Under the pieces are notes generated by a model. It worked only from the letters and a program-made list of their open reading frames with translations, was not told the DNA's origin and ran no database searches. Positions 55,086 to 64,000 of a stretch of 64,000 nt of DNA are shown here, one piece after another. Position 1 is the stretch's first letter. Every line of letters begins with the position of its first letter. The translations under genes and the position numbers were made by a program. The stretch is from Avena insularis (lineage: Eukaryota; Streptophyta; Magnoliopsida; Poales; Poaceae). The DNA is taken from NCBI GenBank assembly GCA_023614405.1, contig CM042696.1:337953211-338017210 (forward strand). Reading direction: 5' to 3'.

Positions 55086-58000
55086 GTAATACCTCGGACA
55101 TTACGCTCTAAGTTCAAGCCTGGACGAACCAAAAGTGGATAAGGGATTCTACCATGGAGGCCTAAGGCAACCCACGTGTAGGCCCGTCGAAGCAGAGCAG
55201 GGCACGGTACCGGCCGACCACCTTATCCACTTTCAAGAACATCGGGATAAGAGTGAGCGACGTAAGCAACAGGTAACACGACCACGACATACAAAAATGA
55301 GTATGTATGTCTGCGACTTACAATAGACATCAGAGTCACACCATCTAGAAACAATAGAAACAGAAATATTCAACTCCATACGGGAAGATCCAAATATCCT
55401 AGATAGATATAGTAGTTTAGGATATCTCCTCATACATGATGCAACAAAGTATCAAGCAGAAGCGGAAAACATGATCTTAGTACGGATAAGAAGCAAATCA
55501 GCATAAGATGCCCTGAAAATAAGCACATTCCGCCCACAGATCTCATGGATCTCCATCCCTAGAATCTCTACACCTGATAGTCATTGCCACCATCATCGGT
55601 ATCTTCGAACCAGTAGCCTTCCTGGGAGTATACTTGTCCATATGAACCAAATATTTATCGTATGAGACCCTAGGGGTACTCAGCAAGTCTTAATGCATCT
55701 AAAGGGAACGACCTGGGGGTGACGCAATTGTAGTGAAAGATAATATCTACAAAGTACTATAGAGACACGCTACACATCCGCCCAACCAGAGATGGATGGA
55801 CGATTGTTAATTATTAACAACAGTTATATAAGTACCATAAATAAACATCGCTCGCCCTCCTTCTCGCGTACCGACGAGAAGGCGGAAGAACATCCCATCC
55901 GTTGGCAATTTTATTAACCATTCCATGAGTGTTGCACTATTTACTAGTCATGTCTTAGTCAAATTAAATGGAGTATTTTAGTTATGCTTGTATATGATTG
56001 AGAAACTGTGCTCCAAGTCATCCATAACCGCGGACACAACTTTTAGAAAGACTTACCCTATAGGGGTGCACAAATAGCAACACACACACGATTAGCCTCG
56101 GGAAGAACCAAATAAAACGCAATGACGCCTCACGACAATGCACTCACAGGATTCATAAATTATTTTAGGGGGAAACCCCACTAAGCTACCCGCAACAAAG
56201 TTGGCCGGCTCCGAGACGGACCCAGGGTTTATGTCAATGGTTGTAAATGACTGGGAACCCAAAAGTGTGACTGGGCTTATCGATACCGTGAAAACACTCC
56301 GCATTCCAAAATAGTACAGGTGCTCCACGCACAATCTTAAATAAAGCAGTAAAGCATGGCATAAGTACAGGATAGTAATAAAGCCCCAAACTACTTTGTG
56401 GCCCCAAGAAATAAAATGTGAATCAAGCTCAGGCAAAGGGGGATCCATAGGGTCTCCCATATGTGGATAGCGCGAATAGTCAAGGAACAGGAATCAAGTA
56501 CTCGGGGTCCTACGGGACACAAGTGAGCTTAAAGAACCAAATAGCAGGTAATGCTCACCGGTGCCTCTTTCATTAGTTCTCCCATTAGTACTCAGATTAA
56601 GTTGTTTAGGTACCTCGTTATCCAAAAGCACGTACAAATCCTACACATACAATTATACGACTCGCGTGGCTCATACAACTCCTGTAGTAATGGCTCAAAG
56701 GATTGGGGAACAAGCATCAGTGGGGTTTAAAAGTAAAGGCTATGCAATACTTGGGATTCAATTTAATGCAATCGTGACTCAATGATGCAAGAGCAAGATA
56801 GAAGCACAGGTACTATATGTATGCAAGCATGGGAACTGCTTGCCTAATAGTTCTGTTGGGAATAAGAAGGATCTGGGTAATACTCCTGAGGCTTCTGGTA
56901 TTCTCCTTGCTCAGTCTCTATCCGGATAAAACCCAAACACACAAGGATCGAAATAAAGACATTGCATAAGAATATAAATCATATGCAACAAGCAAACAAG
57001 GTATGCCATGATGGAATGATGCACAATTGCATGGAATAACATATCATGACATGGGTGAGGTTTGGGAACAAGAATCAAGCATTTTCATTAATTTTTAGAC
57101 AAGTTTTAGTTGCATAAACCATTAAGGTTTTTAAGTATTTACATTATGCACGCTTCAATTGATAACATAGAATGCATAGTTAGAACGGGCTCGTCGCGCT
57201 GATCGATTTAGACATATTATTTGTCAAATTTGGAATTACGGAATTAAAGTTATAGATTTATTTAGAAAAAGGCATTTAATTTGTATTTAAATTATTTCGA
57301 TATTTTAAGGTACTCAAATAATATTTTAAATTTCATATTTCAATTCCTCACATTTTTCTGATTCAAAAACATATATTATACTTCTTGTTTAGATTAAGCA
57401 TTTTAAAGATATGGTTTTATCATATTAAATCCCTTATTTGAATTTCTGCTAATTGCAAAAGTGTGGAAAAACTTTTGTTACTGGTGTGCTCGTAACCATG
57501 CTTACTGATGAGTGGGCCAGGTGTCGTTGACTGGGATGTGATGGCTTAGGTGACGAGCGAAGAGGATGACAGACGGAATTAAAGTTATGGATTTATTAAA
57601 ATAAAGGCATTTAATTTGTATTTAAATTATTTTGAAATTTTAAGGTACTCAAATAATATTTTAAATGTCATATTTAAATTCCTCACATTTTCTGATTGAC
57701 AAACATATATTATACTTCTTGTTTGGATTAAGCATTTTAAAGATATGGTTTTATCATATTAAAACCCTTATTTGAATTTCTGCTAATTGCAAAAGTGTGG
57801 TAAAACTTTTGTTATTGGTGTGCTCGTAACTATGCTTATTGATGAGTGGGCCAGGTGTCATTGACTAGGACGTGATGGCTTAGGTGACGAGCAGAGAGGA
57901 TGACAGACAGAATTAAAGTTATAGATTTATTTAAAAAAAGGCATTTAATTTATATTTAAATTATTTCAATATTTAAATGTACTCAAATAATATTTTAAGT

Positions 58001-59628
58001 CATCACGTTGCTGGGAAAAAGGCCGCCGCTGGGGGTTCAACCTGAGACCTCCTGCTTGTGCTCATCGAGGACTTCGCTGGTGACCAGATGGGCCGAAGTG
58101 ATTTGGTGATGGACTACAGGTTCGTGCCTTTAAGGACCAGCTATTTTGGCGTTTACTTTGTTGAAAACTGTAGCTCGCGTGACTGCAATCCTGGCAGAAG
58201 TACCTAGCGGCTACGCGATTTGGGTGCAAGATTACGAATGCTTCGCTGGGCCATTTTGTGCGTGTGATGGTGCGTTGGAAAGAGTAAGGAACAGGCAATA
58301 ACTTTCGTTCAGGGATATTGAGCCAAAACACGACGCGGCGTCGGCTAGCTCTTGAAGAAAAGGAGGGCTTGCAGACAAACTGTAGGCTCGGGTGGTTAGA
58401 TGTTTTTCTCTCTCTCTCTTCTTCTTTGCTCTTAATCTAGAGATGGTAAGAGAGGGGTCGGAGAGAGGGCAACATGCTGGTCACCTCCTTAGTTTGGAAG
58501 ACAAACAAGAGGGGGACATGGAGGCCTCATGGCCAAGGGATGCAAGGTGTAGCACATGATAGATGATTAGGTGGTGGTGTGGTATGAGAGAGGGAATTAG
58601 GTTTAGATAGATGGGGTAGCTAGATTAGCTATATATGTTTTCCTCTTTATTTGAATTTTTTTATTTCATTTGTTTTGGTCTTTTATTTATTTAAAACAAG
58701 TTACAAGAATTGGTTCCAATTAACCACAAGCTCAAATCAACCAAAGAAAGATCAAGAAGAGGAAATGTAGATGGACAAAGAAGTTAGTTGAATAGATTCA
58801 ACTTGTAGGAATGTAATTCAAACAAGTTTCCTTCAAATTCAAATAAAGAACCTCATGGAAGGGAGATGGTGCAACTTTTGCATGGGCCATGCATGTTGAA
58901 TAAATGCCCCTACTAGTTGTGAAAACAACTATTTGTAGTCATGGTCATTATTCACACATACATTCAAATTTTAATTAAAACCCACATAAAGAAGAAACTT
59001 GCTTGCCACATGAAAGTAAGTAGCATATGCACATGTATGAAGCTAGATGACCACTATAGTGTGTATTTCCCATTAGATCACTTTTAGCCAAATATAGCTC
59101 CATACATGAGCATATAATAAATAAAACCACATGGAAGCTTAATTAAGGGAATTCTACCCACATGGCATGCAAAGGTGGCCATGTGGCTCCACATACTTAA
59201 TATTTTGAAAACAATAGAGATAATATATGGGAGCATGTAGAAATAGAAGTGGATCCATCTTAATACATATGAGCTAGACATAAATATCAATATAAAGGCA
59301 AGGCTCACATATAGTTGGATGGTGGAATTATAAGGTGGTGACAAAAAAAGGTAGTGGAGTTGCAAAAGAGATATGTCCACAACTCAACTTGGGCATCAAA
59401 CGATATACCAAGAGCCAACTATAATATATCAAGAGGCAAATACAATTAACAGCCAAATGCATTTTGAAGAGAAGAACTAAATGAAGAGGGTTTTATATGA
59501 TGCTCAAATGCAAGGTGGCATGGTGACATGAGCATGATATAATGATGATGTAATAATAACATGTAGTAAGTAGCATTATATAGACTAGGCAAGTAGCATT
59601 ACAATTGTTAGACAATTAGGATGCTACA
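55086..59628 (-). mobile_element. EE 5' LTR, 4.5 kb (Tekay/Del-like Gypsy)
   Basis: On the sense strand it starts TGTAGCATCCTAATTG at 59628 and ends GTCCGAGGTATTACA at 55086, just before the primer site. A 4.5-kb LTR with these ends fits the Tekay/Del group of chromodomain Gypsy elements; the assignment is by style, since no pol is visible. It contains a tandem repeat at 57238-57998. ORFs here are short and without domains. Confidence 0.65.
57238..57998. repeat. Tandem repeat in EE LTR, unit ~335 bp, 2.3 copies
   Basis: ACGGAATTAAAGTTATAG starts at 57238, 57573 and (as ACAGAATT) 57907. The first two units are nearly identical, including GAGTGGGCCAGGTGTC and GATGGCTTAGGTGACGAGC. The third breaks off near 57998. 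Confidence 0.9.
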
Positions 59629-61549
59629 CTGCTCGCTCATAAGCTTCGCCTACAAAGTGGCGGATCCAAATGGTGGCTAGGGCGGTGAATGGACCACCTT
59701 AAGATTTCTAAATAGCTTATATATTATAAATAAAAATAAAAACATTATTTAATGAAAAATTGCCCTGTTGGACTGCCCTCACATGTTGAGCTGGATCCGC
59801 AAATTGTTTAAAAGGGACTCAAGTTAGCTAATACAATATCGACAAACACTAGGAGGTTTGAAAGATTCAACGTGCAAAGAATTTACATGTTGCCCAAAAA
59901 ATTCTGGCGAGTTTTAAAAAAACAAGAAAAAACCTATAGTACTTGCGCACGATATCCTCTTGGGCGAATCCCCACCTGCCATGCAAAATAATGGCAAGCT
60001 TTAGTTTGGATAACTATTGAGAGTATTTATTCGCAATATGTCATACCATGTACGAACATGCCTGGGTTTCAAAACAAATGGCCATGCTTATGTGGGCACC
60101 CACAATGTGTAGACAAAAGGAGTTCCATAATTGCTTTTTGTCTTTTGGAACTAGTTTCCTACACTGTGGAGGTGGTTCCAAATGAGAGAAAACTGGGAAC
60201 CGGAGCAAATAGTTACTCCGATGCTAAATTTGCTTTTTGGCTTTTGGAACTAGTTCCATACACTATGAGGGTAGTTCCATATTTGCATCATGTGTTGTTT
60301 TAGCTAGATGGTGGGACCCACGTTATAAATATTTGGAACCACTACATTGTGGAGATCCTGCTATATTTTATACCAAAGCCAAATTTACCTTTACGTCAGA
60401 TTTGGCAATGGCAACATTGTGGGAATAATGCCCGTATTGGGTAAATGCGCATCTGGGCATGATATGGTAAACAATGTTTACATTTGTAGATTATTTAACA
60501 AAGTACATGGTGAATAATTAAGGCTCATAAAGCTAGCTACTAGCCTTCTATTTCTACAAAAAAGTGGACCATGTTTTATGGGAAATTCTCCAGTTACATG
60601 AACTTTTGACTTTTCTAGCTAATTTCAACCACTTAAAGTATTTGTTGTTAATTTATCAAAACCAGATCAAATTTTAACTATGACTACATGATAGGTTGCT
60701 CGTTCTCTAATTTCATGTAAAATCGCTTTAAGGTACTAGAGTAGTCAATCTATAAAAAAACAACTAGAGATTTAAAACGATCAAGTTCTTTCAAAGAATT
60801 ACACACAGCTGACAAGCTTGAACTAGTTATGATTTTTTCAAGAAAAATCAAAATAATGTATAACTTGTGCATCACGTTCTCTTGAGCGTAGTAGTTGTGA
60901 TAAGTATGAGTTTTGATTACTTTCAATTACCTTGCTTCGCAATATGGTCTACCATATTGTGAAGATGCTTAGCTTCCAAATCAAATGACTAGGGTCATGG
61001 CTATATCTATATTGCAGTAGACGAATAGTGTGCCCATTTTTGGTAGATGAGTGCATGTTGGTATGGAGAATGTATTTACAATCGTAGTTTCCAACTTTCA
61101 TGAACAAAAAATAGTTTTCAATTTTGTAATTGATAGACAATGTTTATTTGATAAGTTAGTACATGAAGAATAAGTCCCAGAATGGTAATACCCCATTATT
61201 TACACATAGAAGACCATGTTTATGGGCTATTTTCAAGCAATAACAAGAATTTCCAATTTGTCTAGTAGCTATTTTCTCCGATTGGAACTACTCCAAGTCG
61301 ATCTACCAAAACTATATATATCAAATTTACACGACAAGTGCGTTATAGGTTATAGAATCATTTAAGGTACCCAAGATTTGAATATCAAAAAATCACCATC
61401 AGGTTTGAAAAATTCAACTTCTTGCAATGTCTATGCACACAAAATTCATCACTATTCGTCCTTATAATCACAATAATTATGTCCTCGCTGCCGAACTTGA
61501 AAGAAAATCATCATAGATCCCAGCTATTCCCTCTCTTTGCTACATGTCC
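59629..61549. repeat. Flanking DNA with degenerate long-period repeats
   Basis: Similar blocks recur at about 59850, 60770 and 61390 (GAAAGATTCAACGTGCAAAG; AAACGATCAAGTTCTTTCAAAG; GAAAAATTCAACTTCTTGCAA). Further paired blocks lie at about 60580-60740 and 61210-61370 (CATGTTTTATGGG...AAGGTAC). Spacing is about 620-920 bp and divergence is high. TTTTGGAACTAGTTCC words recur near 60135 and 60240. No gene seen. Confidence 0.5.
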
Positions 61550-63300
61550 TGTGGTGACCCACCATACCACTACATGTGTAGTACACTATAGTCGTTGACA
61601 TGACATCCACAGAACACTGTTCCGTAAATATCACATCCCTCAGAGTGGTACAACAGAAACATTGCGGGTCCATATTACAAACATACACACTTCATTATTA
61701 TTACAATACCAAAAGTTCGAGACTTCAAGTGATTCAAATTTACAAACCAAATAACTTATTTAATAAGTTCAGCGGAAGAACGAAATACACAACGATAAGA
61801 TAGACGTGAGCTCAATAGTTTATTCTATAAGGTTCGTGTTGCTCGGCTCAACCTAGGTAACTACATTACGGCCTAACAACTACTCTAACTCGTTGTCTTA
61901 AGCTCCATAGTGTATCCTGTAGTCCACCCCTTCGATTCCACCAGGCAGGTCCGTCTCTTCATAGTAGACGTCGTTTTGGACATCCATAGCATACACCTGG
62001 TCATCCTTCTGGACCTCAAAGTCTAGCAGGGGATTCAAAGTAAAGAGTGAGTAACCATGTTACCCAGCAAGTTCACTATATGCAAGGTGGGAAGTTTGAT
62101 GCTCTAACTACCACCTTGGACTATAAGTCCTTGGTACTATGCAGTTTTAGTAAACATTTCTTCAAAGATTGATTTTATTATCAAAAACTATGCCCATCAG
62201 CCTTCACAGGTTGACCAGAGCTTCATGGAGTTCCTTTCATACCGCGTTCGTAGCTCCTTCCCGAAACAGGGAGTAACAAGTTACAGTTCTTACACTCTAT
62301 AAAGGTGCGTTGCTTTACCTACGAGAGATCAACTCCTTGTTGCACAACTAGGCGTACTTTCCCGTCCACAATTTCATCATGTGGGGCCCAATAGGTGATC
62401 CAAGCCAATCACTACCCCCTTCGCGACCCCGCATGTACCCTTAGTGTACGCCATGCCCACAACTTGAATTATGGCAATGGTTGGTACAGACTGTTCAGAT
62501 GCCAAAACTATCATGGGATGTTGAGGGTTCCCACCCATATGCTGCATATCCTCTATGAATTACCAATTAATGCATGCTACGAGGATAACAACCACGACCT
62601 GTGCATCCGGATACATGCGAGAGGAAGAAGATACAACTGACTTCTCCGTCCCATTCCAAATATCATGGTTAACGCGTATTATACAACCCTAGTTATTCGG
62701 CAACTAGAATCCTAGATTCCATTGTCATTCTTAATATTTATCATCACTTAGGATGATAATAGCATTCATTTGTTTGGGAAAATATTAATTTTCTGTCTCT
62801 TTTAGAATATAGGTGATAACACACAATTTTCAAATACTTTCATAAAGACTCTTCAAAGGACATGAGCAAGTGGTGAACTTGCCTTGTGACTGCAAGGTAC
62901 TGAAGTCGGATATTTCCACTTGACCTTGAGCTCCGGTTTCTATAGAAAAGCATTATTTCCCGGTAAGGACAATATTTAAAGAAGCAATATGCAATGCATA
63001 ACAATGTCATGTAATGATTTATTATCTTCCTTCTTTGCGTGTTTTACCCACCTTATAAAGGTTTTATGTTTCTTTTTATTAATAAAAAAAGTATTGCTCA
63101 AAAATCATTAAATTCATATAATTTTTATATTTAGTATTATTAGGATAATAAGTATTATTCTAAGAGTTTAAAAATGAATTTATTTAATTTTTAACTCTTT
63201 TAAATGTTTAACTAAAATTCCTTTAAGGAAATAAGACTTTACTTTTATCACACTTAATTTACTTTTCAAAAATACAAACTAGTATTTTTTTATAATAGTA

Positions 63301-63377
63301 CTCCCTTTTAGGATTTTAAAAATGTATTTTATTCAATTTTAAGTGTTTTGTATATTTTTATAAAATTCCAAAAGGAG
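63301..63377. mobile_element. Small Stowaway-like MITE
   Basis: CTCCCTTTTAGGATTTT at the left and AAATTCCAAAAGGAG at the right form imperfect inverted ends, flanked by TA on both sides (63299-63300 and 63378-63379). At 77 bp it fits a short Stowaway-type element or a relic. The CTCCC start supports this but the ends are degenerate. Confidence 0.4.
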
Positions 63378-63439
63378 TATATACATCCATGATAACAGTT
63401 CTAAATTTAATTACCTAAAATTCTCTCTTTTAATATTTT

Positions 63440-63840
63440 TGAATAGAGGATACTTTTGTGCGTTCACTTTCCTCTATCACGTCTCCGTGGAGATGCGGTG
63501 CTGCCGACACTATCGTCGCGTGATTCCGGCCTCCCCAGGCCTCTCCGGCCACCGCCCTGGTGCACTATGGGGTAGTCGACTCTGCTCCATCAATTGGTCC
63601 AGTTTGATTTGTTGTTGGGCGCTCCTTCTGGCCAGGCCACCTCCACGCCGAACCCTACGGTTTGGTGATTGCCGGTGATGTGGTGTTTCGCCGCCCCTAT
63701 GATGTTGTGCCGCGACTTTGGTGGCCCTGTGGTGCCACCGCTGCTGTTCGTGTGGCTGTGGCCGTCGTCTCATGGCTCGGCGTCGATTGTAGCGCCCCAG
63801 GGTGCTCCCCATGCCGCTATGTGCGCTCGCCGGTGATTCT
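63440..63840. other. GC-rich segment, no gene recognised
   Basis: A sharp change from A/T-rich DNA to GC-rich DNA (for example CTCCGGCCACCGCCCTGG). ORFs of 70-100 codons on both strands are arginine- or valine-rich without domains, as expected by chance in such DNA. It may be the transcribed part of the LTR that starts at 61550. Confidence 0.35.
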
Positions 63841-64000
63841 GCTTCCTCTTTTAATATTCAGCGAGGACCACGAATAAGTCTTTCTCTCTCTCCTCTAGTT
63901 CTCCCTTGCAATTCTGCGGTTGTCTATGGTGAGAAATCCCTAGTTAGTGTTCATCCCCTGTGTTGGAATTTGCCCCACTTGTGTTGTGATTACTGAGGCA

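Larger units (their letters stand above)
61550..64000 (-). mobile_element. Probable further Gypsy-type LTR, cut by window end
   Basis: It starts TGTGGTGACCCACCATACC and continues with words typical of long grass LTRs on this strand (AAGTTCAGCGGAAGAACG, CCAGCAAGTTCACTAT). No primer site lies left of 61550, so it would be a 3' or solo LTR in minus orientation. The far end is outside the window. Tentative. Confidence 0.35.

Noticed and set aside
63439..63877. GC-rich ORFs on both strands as a host gene
   Set aside because: The composition explains the open frames. There is no domain, splice structure or credible start.

Overview
The window is repeat-filled intergenic DNA of a large grass genome. 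The LTR types, the tRNA-Asp and tRNA-Met primer-binding sites, the Tat-type Gypsy element with a reverse-strand accessory gene and the very long Gypsy LTR all suggest a Triticeae species (wheat, Aegilops, barley or rye). The species cannot be settled from sequence alone. I found no intact cellular gene, no rRNA or tRNA gene and no CRISPR array. Almost every coding sequence is a retrotransposon gene, and most are broken. Family names are given cautiously because no database was available.

Layout. 1-1804: start of a minus-strand Gypsy-type element (E0: internal region, primer site, 5' LTR), cut by the window edge. 1805-16807: a minus-strand non-autonomous Gypsy-type element (EA) with 5' LTR at 15292-16807. 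A complete Copia element (5628-14052, duplication CACTA) splits its gag-like ORF, and E0 cuts its 3' part. 16808-19829: 3' part of a plus-strand Gypsy-type element (EB) that EA entered. 19830-22735: about eight copies of a ~365-bp tandem satellite that EB entered. 22736-25249: unclassified DNA with a diverged duplication and an LTR-like fragment. 25250-37240: plus-strand non-autonomous element F2, whose 5' LTR is split by a complete related element, F1 (26827-33129, duplication CAGGT). 37240-40666: F3, a minus-strand relative joined tail-to-tail to F2.

40667-45030: gag-protease-RT-RNase H of a plus-strand Tat-type Gypsy element (EC1), fused at about 45030 to a second Tat-type copy (EC2, RT-RNase H-integrase, 45031-48069). 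EC2 carries a solo F-type LTR (48235-49853), an intron-containing reverse-strand accessory gene (50180-53624) and a 3' LTR (54209-54756). 54757-59628: primer site and 4.5-kb 5' LTR of a minus-strand Gypsy element (EE). 59629-64000: degenerate repeats and a probable further LTR.

How the parts work together. EC1, EC2 and the Copia element encode the usual gag-protease-RT-RNase H-integrase machinery, now broken by nonsense codons and frameshifts. EA, F1, F2 and F3 carry LTRs, primer sites and a shared long 3' untranslated module but no visible RT or integrase, so they probably depended on enzymes from other elements. The most interesting signal is in their LTRs. A GC-rich hairpin sits at a nearly fixed distance (about 275-335 nt) from the LTR start, about 35 bp before a TATA-like box. 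Related promoter-like sequence appears inside EA in front of its second ORF, and EB carries a different-sequence hairpin at the same position. The F elements also keep the same frame while carrying different ORFs, including a ~207-residue protein I do not recognise.
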